From Sphingomicrobium marinum (GTDB taxonomy: Bacteria; Pseudomonadota; Alphaproteobacteria; Sphingomonadales; Sphingomonadaceae): a DNA stretch of 64,000 nucleotides. The stretch covers positions 551,501 through 615,500 of the forward strand of contig NZ_JANPVQ010000001.1 of NCBI RefSeq assembly GCF_026157105.1, written 5' to 3'. The notes under the pieces are model-generated. The model saw nothing but the letters and a program-made list of their open reading frames with translations, did not search any database and was not told where the DNA came from. Positions 47,263 through 57,888 of this stretch are shown here, one piece after another (the first letter of the stretch is position 1; each line of letters begins with the position of its first letter). Position numbers and translations under genes: made by a program.

Positions 47263-48605
47263 TATTTGCGGCCTGCTACCTTGGTGGTGCGCGTGAGCGA
47301 GGCGACGCGATTGAGCGTCTTCACTGCGTAATGGAGCTGGTAATCTTCGATGCCCGCTTCTTCGAGCTCTTCGGCCTTGGCCGAATAGCGCGGATCGCGC
47401 TTGTCGCCGTCGTCTTCGAGGACTTCATCCTCAACGCCCTTTTGCGCCACGAGATGGCGGCGAAGATCAGCTTCGCGCAGCCGCGGGCGGCTGAAATAAT
47501 CGGGGTCGGTCAGCTGGGGCACGATGATGTCGGGTTCGATCCCGCCAGCCTGCACCGACTTGCCCGACGGCGTGTAATAGCGCGCCGTGGTGAGGCGCAG
47601 CGCGCTTTCGGGGCCGGTCTGGATGACGGTCTGCACGCTGCCCTTGCCGAAGCTGCGTTCGCCCATGACCACGGCGCGGCGATGGTCCTGCAGGGCCCCG
47701 GCGACGATTTCGGACGCCGATGCCGAGCCAGCGTCGATGAGGACGATCAGCGGACGGCCTTCGGTCAGATCGCCGCGGGTGGCGTAGAAACGCTCGATGT
47801 CGCGCTTGTCGCGGCCGCGTTCGGAAACAATCTCGCCGCGCTCGAGGAAGGCGTCGGAAACTTCGATCGCCTGGTCGAGCAGACCGCCCGGGTTGGACCG
47901 CAGGTCGATGACATAGCCAGCGGGCTTGCGGCCGAGCGAGCGTTCGATCGAGCGGATCGCATCTTCCACGCCATCGCCGGTGGCGGCGCTGAAGGCGTTG
48001 ATGTTGATAACGCCGATATCGTCGACGATTTCCCATTTGACGGGCTTGAGTTCGATGATCTCGCGCGTGATTTCGACGTCGAACGGGGCATCGGCGCCGG
48101 GACGGACCACGGTCAGCGTGACCTTGCTGCCCGGCGCGCCGCGCATCTGTTCAACGGCCTCATCCAGCGTCAGGCCGAACAGGAGGTCGCCGTCGAGATG
48201 GGTGATGAAGTCGCCCGCCTTCAATCCAGCGCGATCGGCGGGGGTGTCTTCGGTCGGCGTGACGACGACGACAGCACCGTCCTGCTGGCTGACGGTCAGG
48301 CCCAGGCCGCCATAATTGCCGTCGGTGGACAGGCGCATGTTGGCGAAATCGGAGGCTTCGACATAGCTGCTGTGCGGATCGAGCGCGGCGAGCATCCCGT
48401 CGATGGCGCCCTTGATCAGCGTATGATCATCGACCTCTTCGACATAGGATTCGCGCACCCGCTGGAAGACGGCGAGGAAGTTTTCAAGCTCGCGATAGGT
48501 ATCGACATCCTGCGCCGCGACCGTCGCGGTCGTCGTCGGAATGGCCGCCAGCGCGCCGACCACGGCAAGCGGCGGCAGGATACGGGCGAGCGTCTTGTTC
48601 TTCAT
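47262..48605 (-). CDS. S41-family C-terminal processing protease
   Basis: A 447-aa CtpA/Prc-like serine protease of the periplasm. A signal peptide (about residues 1-28) is followed by a PDZ domain (GGLGLTVSQQDG...GLKAGDFITHLDG). The catalytic Ser is in GSASASEIVAGAL and the Lys in GERSFGKGSVQT, giving the S41 Ser-Lys dyad. Start at 48605 gives MKNKTLARI with AGGGA upstream. It lies between the envC-like gene and dsbB. CtpA-type proteases often degrade envelope proteins and PG hydrolases. Confidence 0.93.
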   Translation of the reverse strand: MKNKTLARILPPLAVVGALAAIPTTTATVAAQDVDTYRELENFLAVFQRVRESYVEEVDDHTLIKGAIDGMLAALDPHSSYVEASDFANMRLSTDGNYGGLGLTVSQQDGAVVVVTPTEDTPADRAGLKAGDFITHLDGDLLFGLTLDEAVEQMRGAPGSKVTLTVVRPGADAPFDVEITREIIELKPVKWEIVDDIGVININAFSAATGDGVEDAIRSIERSLGRKPAGYVIDLRSNPGGLLDQAIEVSDAFLERGEIVSERGRDKRDIERFYATRGDLTEGRPLIVLIDAGSASASEIVAGALQDHRRAVVMGERSFGKGSVQTVIQTGPESALRLTTARYYTPSGKSVQAGGIEPDIIVPQLTDPDYFSRPRLREADLRRHLVAQKGVEDEVLEDDGDKRDPRYSAKAEELEEAGIEDYQLHYAVKTLNRVASLTRTTKVAGRK

Positions 48606-48665
48606 GTGAAGTCCCTTTTGCACATCTTCACCAGCAATCTAGCGCGGTTTTGCCTTATCTAACAA

Positions 48666-49799
48666 TCATTTCGATGAACCTGCGATGATTGCCGCCGAAC
48701 GGGGTGTCCCGCTTTGCCACAGTTCGAGCGTCACCTCGCCGCGGGCCCGCCCGATCGCGGCGCCGGCGCCGATTTTGTTACCGGCTTCAAGCGGGCTCGT
48801 CACGCCGGTCAAAAGGCTGGCCCAGCCATCGCCGTGATCGATGATCAGGACGCCGTCATAACCCCGAAAAGGGCCGGAAAAGGTGACAGTGCCCGCCGCC
48901 GGTGCCACCAGCGCAGCGCCGCGGCGGGTGGCAAGCGTAAGCCCGCGGCTTCGAATACCGCCTTCGCGCAAGGTGGCGAAGCCCTCGCTAACGGCGGCAT
49001 CGCTAGGCATGCGATAGTTTTTCGGGCCGCGGGGTCGATCGGGATCGGCGGACGAGGGTCGGGGCGGTGCCGGATCATATTGGGCGAGCGCCCGCGCCTG
49101 CACACGGGTCATCGCGCGCGATTGTGCGGTTTGCCCGAGTTCGGCGAAGTTTTCCGCGACGGCGAGGCTCTGGCGTTCGGCGCTGAAGGCGGCATCGGCG
49201 AGCGCCTGCGCATTGGCCCGCGCTTCGGCCTCCTGCTCGGCAAATTGCGCCCGCGCTGCATCGCGGCGTTCGCGCCGGTCGGCGATCGCCGCCTGCTGCT
49301 TTTCCGCTTCGTCTGCCAGCGCGCGCGTTTTTGCGGCATCGGCTTCGATGGCAGCGCTGCGGCGTTCGATCTCGGGAAGGCTGGCATCGATCAGCATCTG
49401 GACGCGCACCAGCTCGTCGACCGAACCGCTGTCCGCTAGCGCCAGCAAAGGCGGCTGGCGGGCCATCGTCGCCAGACCTGCGAGCAGGCGCGCGATTGGC
49501 GCTTTTTCCGCCTCGAAAGCGGCCTCGTGCGCGGCAAGGCGGGCCCTGATTTGTTCGAGCCGCAAAGTTTCTTCGGTCAGCCGCAATTCGTCGGCGGCGA
49601 TTTCTTCGGCAAGGGCCGCGCGCCGCGCTGCGAAGGCTGCTGCCGAATCGCTTGCCGCGTCGGCTTGGGCGCGCAATGCGGCGGCGCGCTTTTCCGCCGC
49701 GCGGGCTTCGGCCTGAGCGCTGGAAAGGCGTTGCGAGACATCCTGAGCCCCCGCTGCACCGATGAGCAGCGCAAAAAGCGCGAGCCACCAATACCTCAC
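48666..49799 (-). CDS. murein hydrolase activator EnvC-like protein (GTG start)
   Basis: A 377-aa exported protein. The signal peptide (VRYWWLALFALLIGAAGAQ) leads to a long coiled coil (about residues 22-230, heavy in Ala/Glu/Arg) and a C-terminal LytM domain (about 260-377) with GVLIIDHGDGWASLL. The LytM metal ligands look incomplete, as in EnvC, which activates amidases rather than cleaving peptidoglycan. GTG at 49799 overlaps the rlmH stop as GTGA; the longer frame to 49880 is not favoured. Confidence 0.87.
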   Translation of the reverse strand: MRYWWLALFALLIGAAGAQDVSQRLSSAQAEARAAEKRAAALRAQADAASDSAAAFAARRAALAEEIAADELRLTEETLRLEQIRARLAAHEAAFEAEKAPIARLLAGLATMARQPPLLALADSGSVDELVRVQMLIDASLPEIERRSAAIEADAAKTRALADEAEKQQAAIADRRERRDAARAQFAEQEAEARANAQALADAAFSAERQSLAVAENFAELGQTAQSRAMTRVQARALAQYDPAPPRPSSADPDRPRGPKNYRMPSDAAVSEGFATLREGGIRSRGLTLATRRGAALVAPAAGTVTFSGPFRGYDGVLIIDHGDGWASLLTGVTSPLEAGNKIGAGAAIGRARGEVTLELWQSGTPRSAAIIAGSSK

Positions 49800-50233
49800 C
49801 TTGCGCCCTCGCGATGATATGGGTGTCCCGACAGGATAGCGACAGCGCGGAAGAGCTGCTCTGCCAGCATGGCGCGGCACATCATGTGCGGCCAGGTGGC
49901 GGGGCCGAAGGAAAACAGCAGGTCGGCGCTGTCGACCACTTCTTGCGCATGGCCATCGGCGGCACCGATCAGGAAGCGCGTTTCGCGCACGCCTTCATCG
50001 CGCCAGCGACCGAGCAGGTTGGCGAACTTGACCGAAGTCATCGTCTTGCCGCGCTCATCGAGCACCACCGTCTTGGGCGCCGCGGCGCCGGTATCGGCAA
50101 CGGGGATCGAGCCGCCTTCGTCAGGCAGCTCGGTCACCTTGGTCTTCCACTGGATACGGTCGAGATAACGCTCGACCAGGTCGGCTTCGGGAGAGCGGCC
50201 AATCTTGCCCCGTGCAATGATGTGCAACTGCAC
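49796..50233 (-). CDS. rlmH: 23S rRNA pseudouridine-1915 N3-methyltransferase RlmH (GTG start)
   Basis: A 145-aa SPOUT methyltransferase modifying helix 69 of 23S rRNA. The trefoil-knot motif is FLIGAADGHAQEV and the C-terminal LAEQLFRAVAILSGHPYHR is the family end. Start is GTG (VQLHIIARGKI), since no ATG occurs near that position. A stop at 50245 belongs to the preceding rsfS gene, 11 bp away. Its own stop overlaps the next gene (GTGA). Confidence 0.92.
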   Translation of the reverse strand: MQLHIIARGKIGRSPEADLVERYLDRIQWKTKVTELPDEGGSIPVADTGAAAPKTVVLDERGKTMTSVKFANLLGRWRDEGVRETRFLIGAADGHAQEVVDSADLLFSFGPATWPHMMCRAMLAEQLFRAVAILSGHPYHREGAR

Positions 50234-50244
50234 GGGGAAAAGCC

Positions 50245-50637
50245 TTACGCGTTGCCCGGCGGCGTGGCGGCGGCATCGTCCCCGAACGCCCACATGCGTT
50301 CGAGATTGTAGAAGCTGCGCACTTCGGGCCGGAACAGGTGGACGACAACATCGCCAGCATCGATCAGCACCCAGTCGGCGACCGGCAGGCCTTCGATGCG
50401 CGCGATGAGGCCGGTTTCGCGCTTGATCCGCTCGGCCAGCTTGGTGGCCATCGCCGCAACCTGGCGCGTCGAGCGACCCGACGCGATCACCATGTGATCG
50501 GCGATCGAGCTTTTCCCGGACAGCGGGATCGTCACCACTTCTTCGGCCTTGTCGTCATCGAGGCTCTTGAGCACGAGGTCGTGCAGCGCTTCGACTTCGG
50601 GATCGACGGGCAGGGAAGGCGAGGCGGTATCGGTCAT
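50245..50637 (-). CDS. rsfS: ribosome silencing factor RsfS
   Basis: A 130-aa ribosome silencing factor that binds L14 and blocks subunit joining. The RsfS/Iojap core is visible: LVLKSLDDDKAEEVVTIPL, ADHMVIASGRSTRQVAAMA and DWVLIDAGDVVVHLFRPEVRSFYNLERMW. ATG at 50637 gives the family-typical N-terminus; a longer frame upstream overlaps nadD. It lies between nadD and rlmH, the usual bacterial order. Confidence 0.93.
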   Translation of the reverse strand: MTDTASPSLPVDPEVEALHDLVLKSLDDDKAEEVVTIPLSGKSSIADHMVIASGRSTRQVAAMATKLAERIKRETGLIARIEGLPVADWVLIDAGDVVVHLFRPEVRSFYNLERMWAFGDDAAATPPGNA

Positions 50638-50680
50638 GGTCTCAAGCTCGGGCAAGGGTCCTCCAACAGGAAAAGACGCA

Positions 50681-51283
50681 TCAGCCCGCCGCCTTTTTGC
50701 GGTAGGCCAGATGCCAGTCAGGGTGAAGCGCACGCAGGGCGGTAGCGGATGAATTATCGGGCGGTAGACGCAGGAACGTGATCGCCGGACTTCTCCATTC
50801 TGTCCACTCTTTCGCCGTGGATGCGGGGCGGACGAACCACCGCAGCCAGCCCATCGCGCGTGCCGTGCGGGCATCGCTCTTATACCCCGGGCGAGTCATG
50901 ACTGCAATCGGGATGCTTCTGGCCAGCCCGCGCCAGTCTTTCCACTGATGAAAATTGGCAACACTGTCTTCGCCCATCAACCAGATGAAATCATGGTGAG
51001 AAAAGTGGCGCTGGATCGCCGATATGGTGTCGATCGTGTACTGCGTGCCTGCCTGCACTTCGAAATCGGACACCATGATCGGCGCGCGCGCCGCCATCTC
51101 GCGAGCAGAGGCCAAACGGGCCTCGTAAGGCGCCATGTCCTTGTCGGATTTGAGCGGATTTTGCGGACTGACGAGCCACCATACGGCATCGAGCCCGAGC
51201 GCTTGCAATGCCGCCAGGCTGGCCTTTCGATGGCCGATATGCGCCGGGTTGAAGCTGCCGCCCAGGAGGCCGATTTTCGCCAT
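50681..51283 (-). CDS. nadD: nicotinate-nucleotide adenylyltransferase NadD
   Basis: A 200-aa NAD-biosynthesis enzyme. The nucleotidyltransferase motif GGSFNPAHIGH is at about 8-18, WWLVSPQNPLK is the substrate loop, and the C-terminal part has SATALRA, a variant of the usual SSTxIR motif. It starts the leftward nadD-rsfS-rlmH operon and is divergent from the DUF3667 gene (82 bp gap). Confidence 0.93.
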   Translation of the reverse strand: MAKIGLLGGSFNPAHIGHRKASLAALQALGLDAVWWLVSPQNPLKSDKDMAPYEARLASAREMAARAPIMVSDFEVQAGTQYTIDTISAIQRHFSHHDFIWLMGEDSVANFHQWKDWRGLARSIPIAVMTRPGYKSDARTARAMGWLRWFVRPASTAKEWTEWRSPAITFLRLPPDNSSATALRALHPDWHLAYRKKAAG

Positions 51284-51365
51284 ATCCAGCGCGCTAGCAC
51301 GAAGTTCTTGGACCGCGCCAGCACGTCGGTGTATGAGGGTATTACGTCACCAATCGGGGGAACGG

Positions 51366-52472
51366 ATGAGCGGCGTCGATGCAGCAGGCGAAATTATCGG
51401 AGGCGGGCTCGCCGGCCGCGCGGTCGAGCACGAGCTGTCGACCGACGAAAAAGGCCATGGCGATCGGCCTCCCAATTGCCTCAATTGCGGCACGCCGTTG
51501 GTCGACGACTTCTGCCATCATTGCGGCCAGAAAGCGCACATCCACCGCACGCTGGGCGGTCTGCTCCACGACATCGTCCACGGAGTGCTGCATCTCGACG
51601 GGAAATTCTGGAATACGCTGCCCAAGCTGGTGTGGAAGCCGGGCCAGCTGACCCGCGACTATATCGAGGGCAAGCGGGCGCGCTACATCAGTCCCATCGC
51701 CTTCTACCTTTTCACGGTGGTCGCGATGTTTGCGCTGGTCGTGTCTATTGGCGACCTCGACAACGCCGACATCAAGCTCACAGCAGACGCCAGCGACATC
51801 GAGACAATAGAGGAAGCCGAAACAGCGCTCATAGAACTCGATGCCAATATCGCTGAACTAGAGGCGCAAGACTTTCCCGGCGTCGGTGGCGCGATAGCCG
51901 GAATCAAGGCGCAGCGAGATGCCACGCGCGAGCGGCTGGTGGAATTGGGCGGCACAGTGCCAGACATCGCAGCGAATACCGGGGAAGAGGACAACGAAAT
52001 CGTCCAAATGGCCGGCCCCAACAAAAGCGAATATGAGGGGACTTGGTATGAAGGGATTGCGGCCGGATTCGACAGGGCAACTGACAATCCGGCGCTGTTT
52101 CTCTACAAGGTGCAGACGACCAGCTATAAGTTGAGCTGGCTGCTGATCCCGCTGTCGCTCCCCTTCATGTGGCTGCTCTTTCCCTTCTCGAAGCGGTTCC
52201 GGATGTACGATCACGCGGTGTTCGTGACCTATTCGATCAGTTTCATGATGCTGATGGTGATCATCGTGGGGCTGGTGGCCAAACTCGTCGAACCCGATCT
52301 CGCGATCGTCGTGGCGCTAACCTACGCGCCGGTGCACATCTATCGTCATATCAAGGGCACTTATGAGCTCAGCCGATTGTCGGCCATTTTGCGCACGGCG
52401 GCGTTATCCATCATCACCTGGACCGTGCTGGGCATCTTCCTGGGGCTGATGTTCGCGCTGGGTGCGCTTTAG
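51366..52472 (+). CDS. DUF3667 membrane protein with zinc ribbon
   Basis: A 368-aa protein of the DUF3667 family. Residues ~30-55 hold a zinc-ribbon-like CLNC...CHHC motif. A helical GLLHDIVHGVLHLDGKFWNTL region is followed by LTRDYIEGKRARYISPIAFYLF leading into the first transmembrane segment. A hydrophilic, partly coiled-coil loop (about 135-220) precedes four C-terminal helices. Function unknown. The start has a GGGGG site upstream. The gene ends in a shared TTAG with the convergent small gene. Confidence 0.85.
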   Translation: MSGVDAAGEIIGGGLAGRAVEHELSTDEKGHGDRPPNCLNCGTPLVDDFCHHCGQKAHIHRTLGGLLHDIVHGVLHLDGKFWNTLPKLVWKPGQLTRDYIEGKRARYISPIAFYLFTVVAMFALVVSIGDLDNADIKLTADASDIETIEEAETALIELDANIAELEAQDFPGVGGAIAGIKAQRDATRERLVELGGTVPDIAANTGEEDNEIVQMAGPNKSEYEGTWYEGIAAGFDRATDNPALFLYKVQTTSYKLSWLLIPLSLPFMWLLFPFSKRFRMYDHAVFVTYSISFMMLMVIIVGLVAKLVEPDLAIVVALTYAPVHIYRHIKGTYELSRLSAILRTAALSIITWTVLGIFLGLMFALGAL

Positions 52473-52840
52473 GTGCAGGGATATTTCTGCGCGAGCACGC
52501 GCGTCATCATTTCCTGGCTGTCGATCTTGCGACGCTCTGCTTCGGGTATCATCTCGACACGGCGGATAAGCTCGCCCGATCCCATTGTCTGTTCGCCCTC
52601 GGGCGCGCAAAAACGAGGCTTTCGCCCCGCAGCCTTGTTGGCACGGGCCTCGGCGCGCGCGGCATCCGCAGCGGCCTGCAGCTCCTCACGTATCTCCCGG
52701 AATTCCGGGGTTACCAGCGCCAGCGGGCCCTGCGCCTTGAGCGCGACCCCCGCCTCGTAGAGCCTCTGCGCATTCATGTCCTGCGCGCTCGCGGGAGTGG
52801 CGCAGAGCGTGGCCAATCCGATCAGCAGACAAACGCGCAT
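52469..52840 (-). CDS. small secreted protein, possibly Rap1a/Tai-like
   Basis: A 123-aa exported protein (signal peptide about residues 1-20, ending ASAQ). The mature part is helical and charged, with cysteines in FCAPEG and at the end in YPCT. The C-terminal KYPC pattern with a preceding Cys-Pro segment recalls Rap1a/Tai-type immunity proteins, but the resemblance is weak and no type VI effector is nearby. Start at 52840 follows AGGAG at about 52850-52854; a TTG two codons upstream is possible. Confidence 0.55.
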   Translation of the reverse strand: MRVCLLIGLATLCATPASAQDMNAQRLYEAGVALKAQGPLALVTPEFREIREELQAAADAARAEARANKAAGRKPRFCAPEGEQTMGSGELIRRVEMIPEAERRKIDSQEMMTRVLAQKYPCT

Positions 52841-52901
52841 CAGCAAACTCCTACTCGCTGCAAACCTTTAGTTCGCAACGCGCTGAATACGGGTTTAACA
52901 G

Positions 52902-54860
<1,959 letters not shown>

Positions 54861-54928
54861 AATTCCAGTCCAATAAACGGGGGCGACCCCTAAGATAGGG
54901 TTTCTTGCGCTGCGCTACAATAAGTGGG

Positions 54929-55903
54929 CTATACGGTCTTTCTGGGCGGCGCCTTGGTGAGGTGCCACCGCCCGTCGATCATCTCGACGAGTAGCTTGCC
55001 CAAGATTGCCTTTCCACCGCCTTTCAAACGCGCCATTGCGCGTTCGAGGTCCGGGCCGCGGGGGCTCCGGTCGCCCAGGCGGTCGAAGCCTGCCAGCAGC
55101 AGTCGGCGCGCGACTTCATCGGGCAGTCCGCGCGTATCGATGACGAGCCCGTCCCGATCGGCAACGAGACGCTTTTGGGCGAGCGTGGCGGTGAGCCATT
55201 GCAAGGCCTCATCGGCCTGTTGCAGATGGCGCGCGCTGTTGGCGTATTGCCGCGCGTCGCCAAAGCCGCCCTCCTTGAGCGCGGTCCGCAGCTGCACCCG
55301 ATCGAAGCGGTCATCGTCGTTCATCGGATCGTTGGCAACGGGCAGGCCTGCGCGCATGACTAGTGCCATCAGCAGGACCTTTTCCCAATCAAGTAATGGC
55401 CGCACCAGCGTGACCTTGTCGCCGAGCGGTCGCCGTTCCCGGATGCCTGACAGTCCCGAGAGGCCCGCGCCGCGCGCCAGCCGCATCAGCAGTGTTTCGG
55501 CCTGGTCGTCGGCATGATGTGCCGTTGCCACGAACGCGAGCTCGTTTCGTTCGGCCCAGTTACCGATCATGGCGTAGCGCATCTTGCGCGCCGCAGCTTC
55601 GATATTGGCGTCAGGGACGCCCTCGCCCCACTCGGCCTTGAGAATGGTGTGCGGAATGGAATGAGCCAGGCAGATCGCCGCGACGGTCTTCGCTTCCTGC
55701 GCGCTTTCGGATCGCAGCGCATGATCGACGGTAACGGCCTGCACCATGCCTGGCCGCGCCGCGTTGGCAAGCAGCAGCAAGGCGAGACTGTCGGGCCCTC
55801 CGGAAACGGCAAGGCCGACCGCCTGAGTTGTCGGAACCAGCCGATCAAGCGATGCGCTAAAGCGATCGACCGCGACCTGATCGGGCATCAGGTCCTTGCT
55901 CAT
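54929..55903 (-). CDS. tilS: tRNA(Ile)-lysidine synthase TilS
   Basis: A 324-aa ATP-dependent enzyme that modifies the anticodon wobble C of tRNA-Ile(CAU). The PP-loop motif SGGPDS is at 34-39, TVDHALR follows, and the HHADDQAETLLMRLARGAGLSGLSG segment is diagnostic. The C-terminal part is shorter than in E. coli TilS, normal for alphaproteobacteria. Start 55903 lies 7 bp after the cpoB stop; the longer frame to 56008 is not conserved. Confidence 0.93.
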   Translation of the reverse strand: MSKDLMPDQVAVDRFSASLDRLVPTTQAVGLAVSGGPDSLALLLLANAARPGMVQAVTVDHALRSESAQEAKTVAAICLAHSIPHTILKAEWGEGVPDANIEAAARKMRYAMIGNWAERNELAFVATAHHADDQAETLLMRLARGAGLSGLSGIRERRPLGDKVTLVRPLLDWEKVLLMALVMRAGLPVANDPMNDDDRFDRVQLRTALKEGGFGDARQYANSARHLQQADEALQWLTATLAQKRLVADRDGLVIDTRGLPDEVARRLLLAGFDRLGDRSPRGPDLERAMARLKGGGKAILGKLLVEMIDGRWHLTKAPPRKTV

Positions 55904-55910
55904 CGGGCGA

Positions 55911-56801
55911 CTAGCTGCAGTTGGCGCGGGCCCGGGCGTTGGGCAGGCGTTCGCGCAGATATTCGCGCACGCTGCTGCCGTAGACTTCCTCGAGCTCGTC
56001 ATAGGCACGGCAGGCCTGGCCGGGCTGGTTCAGTTCCATCAACGCCTGGCCGAGGAAGAAGAGGCTGTCGGCGGCGCGCTCACCCTTGGGATCATTGCGA
56101 TAATTGGCGAGCAGCGCCTCGGCGGCCGCGCGCGGCTGGCCGCTGTCGAGAAGGGCGCGGCCGATCAGATTGCGCGCCCAGCTGACACGGCGGTGGCCGG
56201 GAAAGCTCGTTTCCATGGCCCGCAATACCGTGATCGCGCGCTGGTTATTGCCGTCATTCCACAGGCGGTAGCCTTCGATATAGGCTTCTTCGCCGGCGAG
56301 CTCGAAATTAGGGTCGTTGCTCGCGATCGCTGCGATGGGTTCATCGTCGTTGGCAGGCGTATCGATATCGCCGCCCACCGGCTCGTCATCGGTTTCGAAG
56401 CGCGGCGTGGAAACGAGCGGCGGATCGTCCTCTTCAGCGGGAGCGGCCGGGCGAGCTACCATCTCGCCGCGCAGCCGCGCGATTTCGGCTTCCATCTGCC
56501 CGAGGCGGTATTGGCTTTCCTGGCTTTCACGAATCAACGTGGCCAGCTGGCGTTCGAGCGTGTCGACGCGGCCGGTAAGGATGTCGACCGATTGCCGGGT
56601 GGCAACGGGCTCGTCGTAAAAGCCCGCGGTGTCGGCAGGGCGGCCTTCCGGATAGACCTCTTTCTGCATCTGACGCACCTGGCGCTCCAGCCGCTCGATC
56701 CGGTCGCGATTTTCTCGCTCCCGTCGGCTGTCGCTTTCCTGCGCAAAGGCAGGCTGCACGACGAACAGGGTGGCGAGAATGGCGATGAGAAGTCTTTTCA
56801 T
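55911..56801 (-). CDS. cpoB: cell division coordinator CpoB (YbgF-like)
   Basis: A 296-aa periplasmic protein with a signal peptide (cleavage near residue 21, PAFAQ). An N-terminal coiled coil (about residues 25-120, ERLERQVRQMQKEV and MEAEIARLRGEM) is followed by a TPR domain (about 170-290), matching CpoB/YbgF. CpoB links peptidoglycan synthesis with Tol-Pal during division. Tol-Pal genes are not in this window, but cpoB-tilS-ftsH is a common alphaproteobacterial order. Confidence 0.87.
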   Translation of the reverse strand: MKRLLIAILATLFVVQPAFAQESDSRRERENRDRIERLERQVRQMQKEVYPEGRPADTAGFYDEPVATRQSVDILTGRVDTLERQLATLIRESQESQYRLGQMEAEIARLRGEMVARPAAPAEEDDPPLVSTPRFETDDEPVGGDIDTPANDDEPIAAIASNDPNFELAGEEAYIEGYRLWNDGNNQRAITVLRAMETSFPGHRRVSWARNLIGRALLDSGQPRAAAEALLANYRNDPKGERAADSLFFLGQALMELNQPGQACRAYDELEEVYGSSVREYLRERLPNARARANCS

Positions 56802-56864
56802 GGGAAATCCGATAGTTTGAGTCGCTCTACTGTGTCTTGGCGAGCCTGAAGCCCGCGTGAATCA

Positions 56865-57821
56865 TTAGCCGGTCGCACCGCCATCGCCAGCATCGTCAGT
56901 GGCCGCTTCTTCCTGAGCGGCAGTCGGCGGCGGCGGCGGGGGTTCTTCCGCAGGTGGTGCCGGCCGGGCTGACCTTGCCAACGGACGTGGCGAGGGTTGA
57001 GCCGAGGGCGGGATGGCGCGCGGTGCTGGCACCGTGGTGCTGCCCGCTGCAGCCGCGCGCGGGCCGCGCAGCAGGTCGGGCGGCAGCAGGCTGACGCCCG
57101 TCACGCGTTCGCCATCGGGCCCCACCTGCGGCGCATCGTTGCGACCGACGAGGATACGCAGGCCTTCCGGCCGTGCGGTTTCCAGCATCGGCGCGACCGC
57201 ATCGAGCGGCACGGTATAGCTGTTGTTGGGCCCGAGTTCGGTTTCGACGAGGGTCTCGCCGCCGTCGGTAATACGCACCCATACCGGACTATCGGCCATC
57301 AGCATGACGCGCTGCGCGGTGACGACGGCGTCGTCGGCAGCATCGCTTTCGGCTTCTTCTTCGGGTCCGATCGTGCTCAGCGCGGGGGGCTCCGCCCCTT
57401 CGGCACCAAGCAGGCTGCGCTCGGTATAGAAGACGAAGAAAACGATCGCTGCGATCAGCGCGAGGATCGCGCCCCATACCAACCATCTTGGCATCGAGCG
57501 GTTGGGATCGACCGGTTCGAAGCCGGTCTGTTCCTCTACGCGCGGAGCAAATCCGTCCATTTCCTCGCGCAGCTGAGCCGATACCTCTTCCACGTCCATG
57601 TCGAGGACGCGGGCGTAATTCTTGGCGAAGCCCATCGAATAGGTGGGCGCGGGCAGATCGGCATAATTGCCGGTTTCAAGATTATTGAGGTGGCGTTTGG
57701 GAATCCGCGTTGTCGCCGCGACGTCGTCGATCGACAGATCCTTGGCCTCGCGCGCTTCCTTGAAGCGCTGGCCGAGCGGCACGATGTTCGGCAATTCTTC
57801 CTGTTCGAGCTCTTCGTCCAT
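56865..57821 (-). CDS. RodZ-like helix-turn-helix membrane protein
   Basis: A 318-aa protein with a cytoplasmic HTH of the RodZ/HipB type (about residues 15-80, FKEAREAKDLSIDDVAATTRI), a single helix at about 112-132, and a periplasmic DUF4115 domain (about 165-250, SPVWVRITDGGETLVETEL). A Pro/Ala-rich tail ends in EEPPPPPP-type repeats. RodZ organises MreB-dependent cell-shape machinery. The gene lies between ptsP and cpoB, within the same leftward run. The gene name is not certain. Confidence 0.8.
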   Translation of the reverse strand: MDEELEQEELPNIVPLGQRFKEAREAKDLSIDDVAATTRIPKRHLNNLETGNYADLPAPTYSMGFAKNYARVLDMDVEEVSAQLREEMDGFAPRVEEQTGFEPVDPNRSMPRWLVWGAILALIAAIVFFVFYTERSLLGAEGAEPPALSTIGPEEEAESDAADDAVVTAQRVMLMADSPVWVRITDGGETLVETELGPNNSYTVPLDAVAPMLETARPEGLRILVGRNDAPQVGPDGERVTGVSLLPPDLLRGPRAAAAGSTTVPAPRAIPPSAQPSPRPLARSARPAPPAEEPPPPPPTAAQEEAATDDAGDGGATG

Positions 57822-57888
57822 CAGCCACTCCCTTTGGCGCCACTGTTGAAAGGCAAGGCCGCGCTGTCAACGCGAAAAGGGCAAGGCC

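Noticed and set aside
52863-52890. Possible hairpin downstream of ftsH as a terminator
   Set aside because: Two G-U pairs are needed and no T run follows, so it does not meet a terminator standard.
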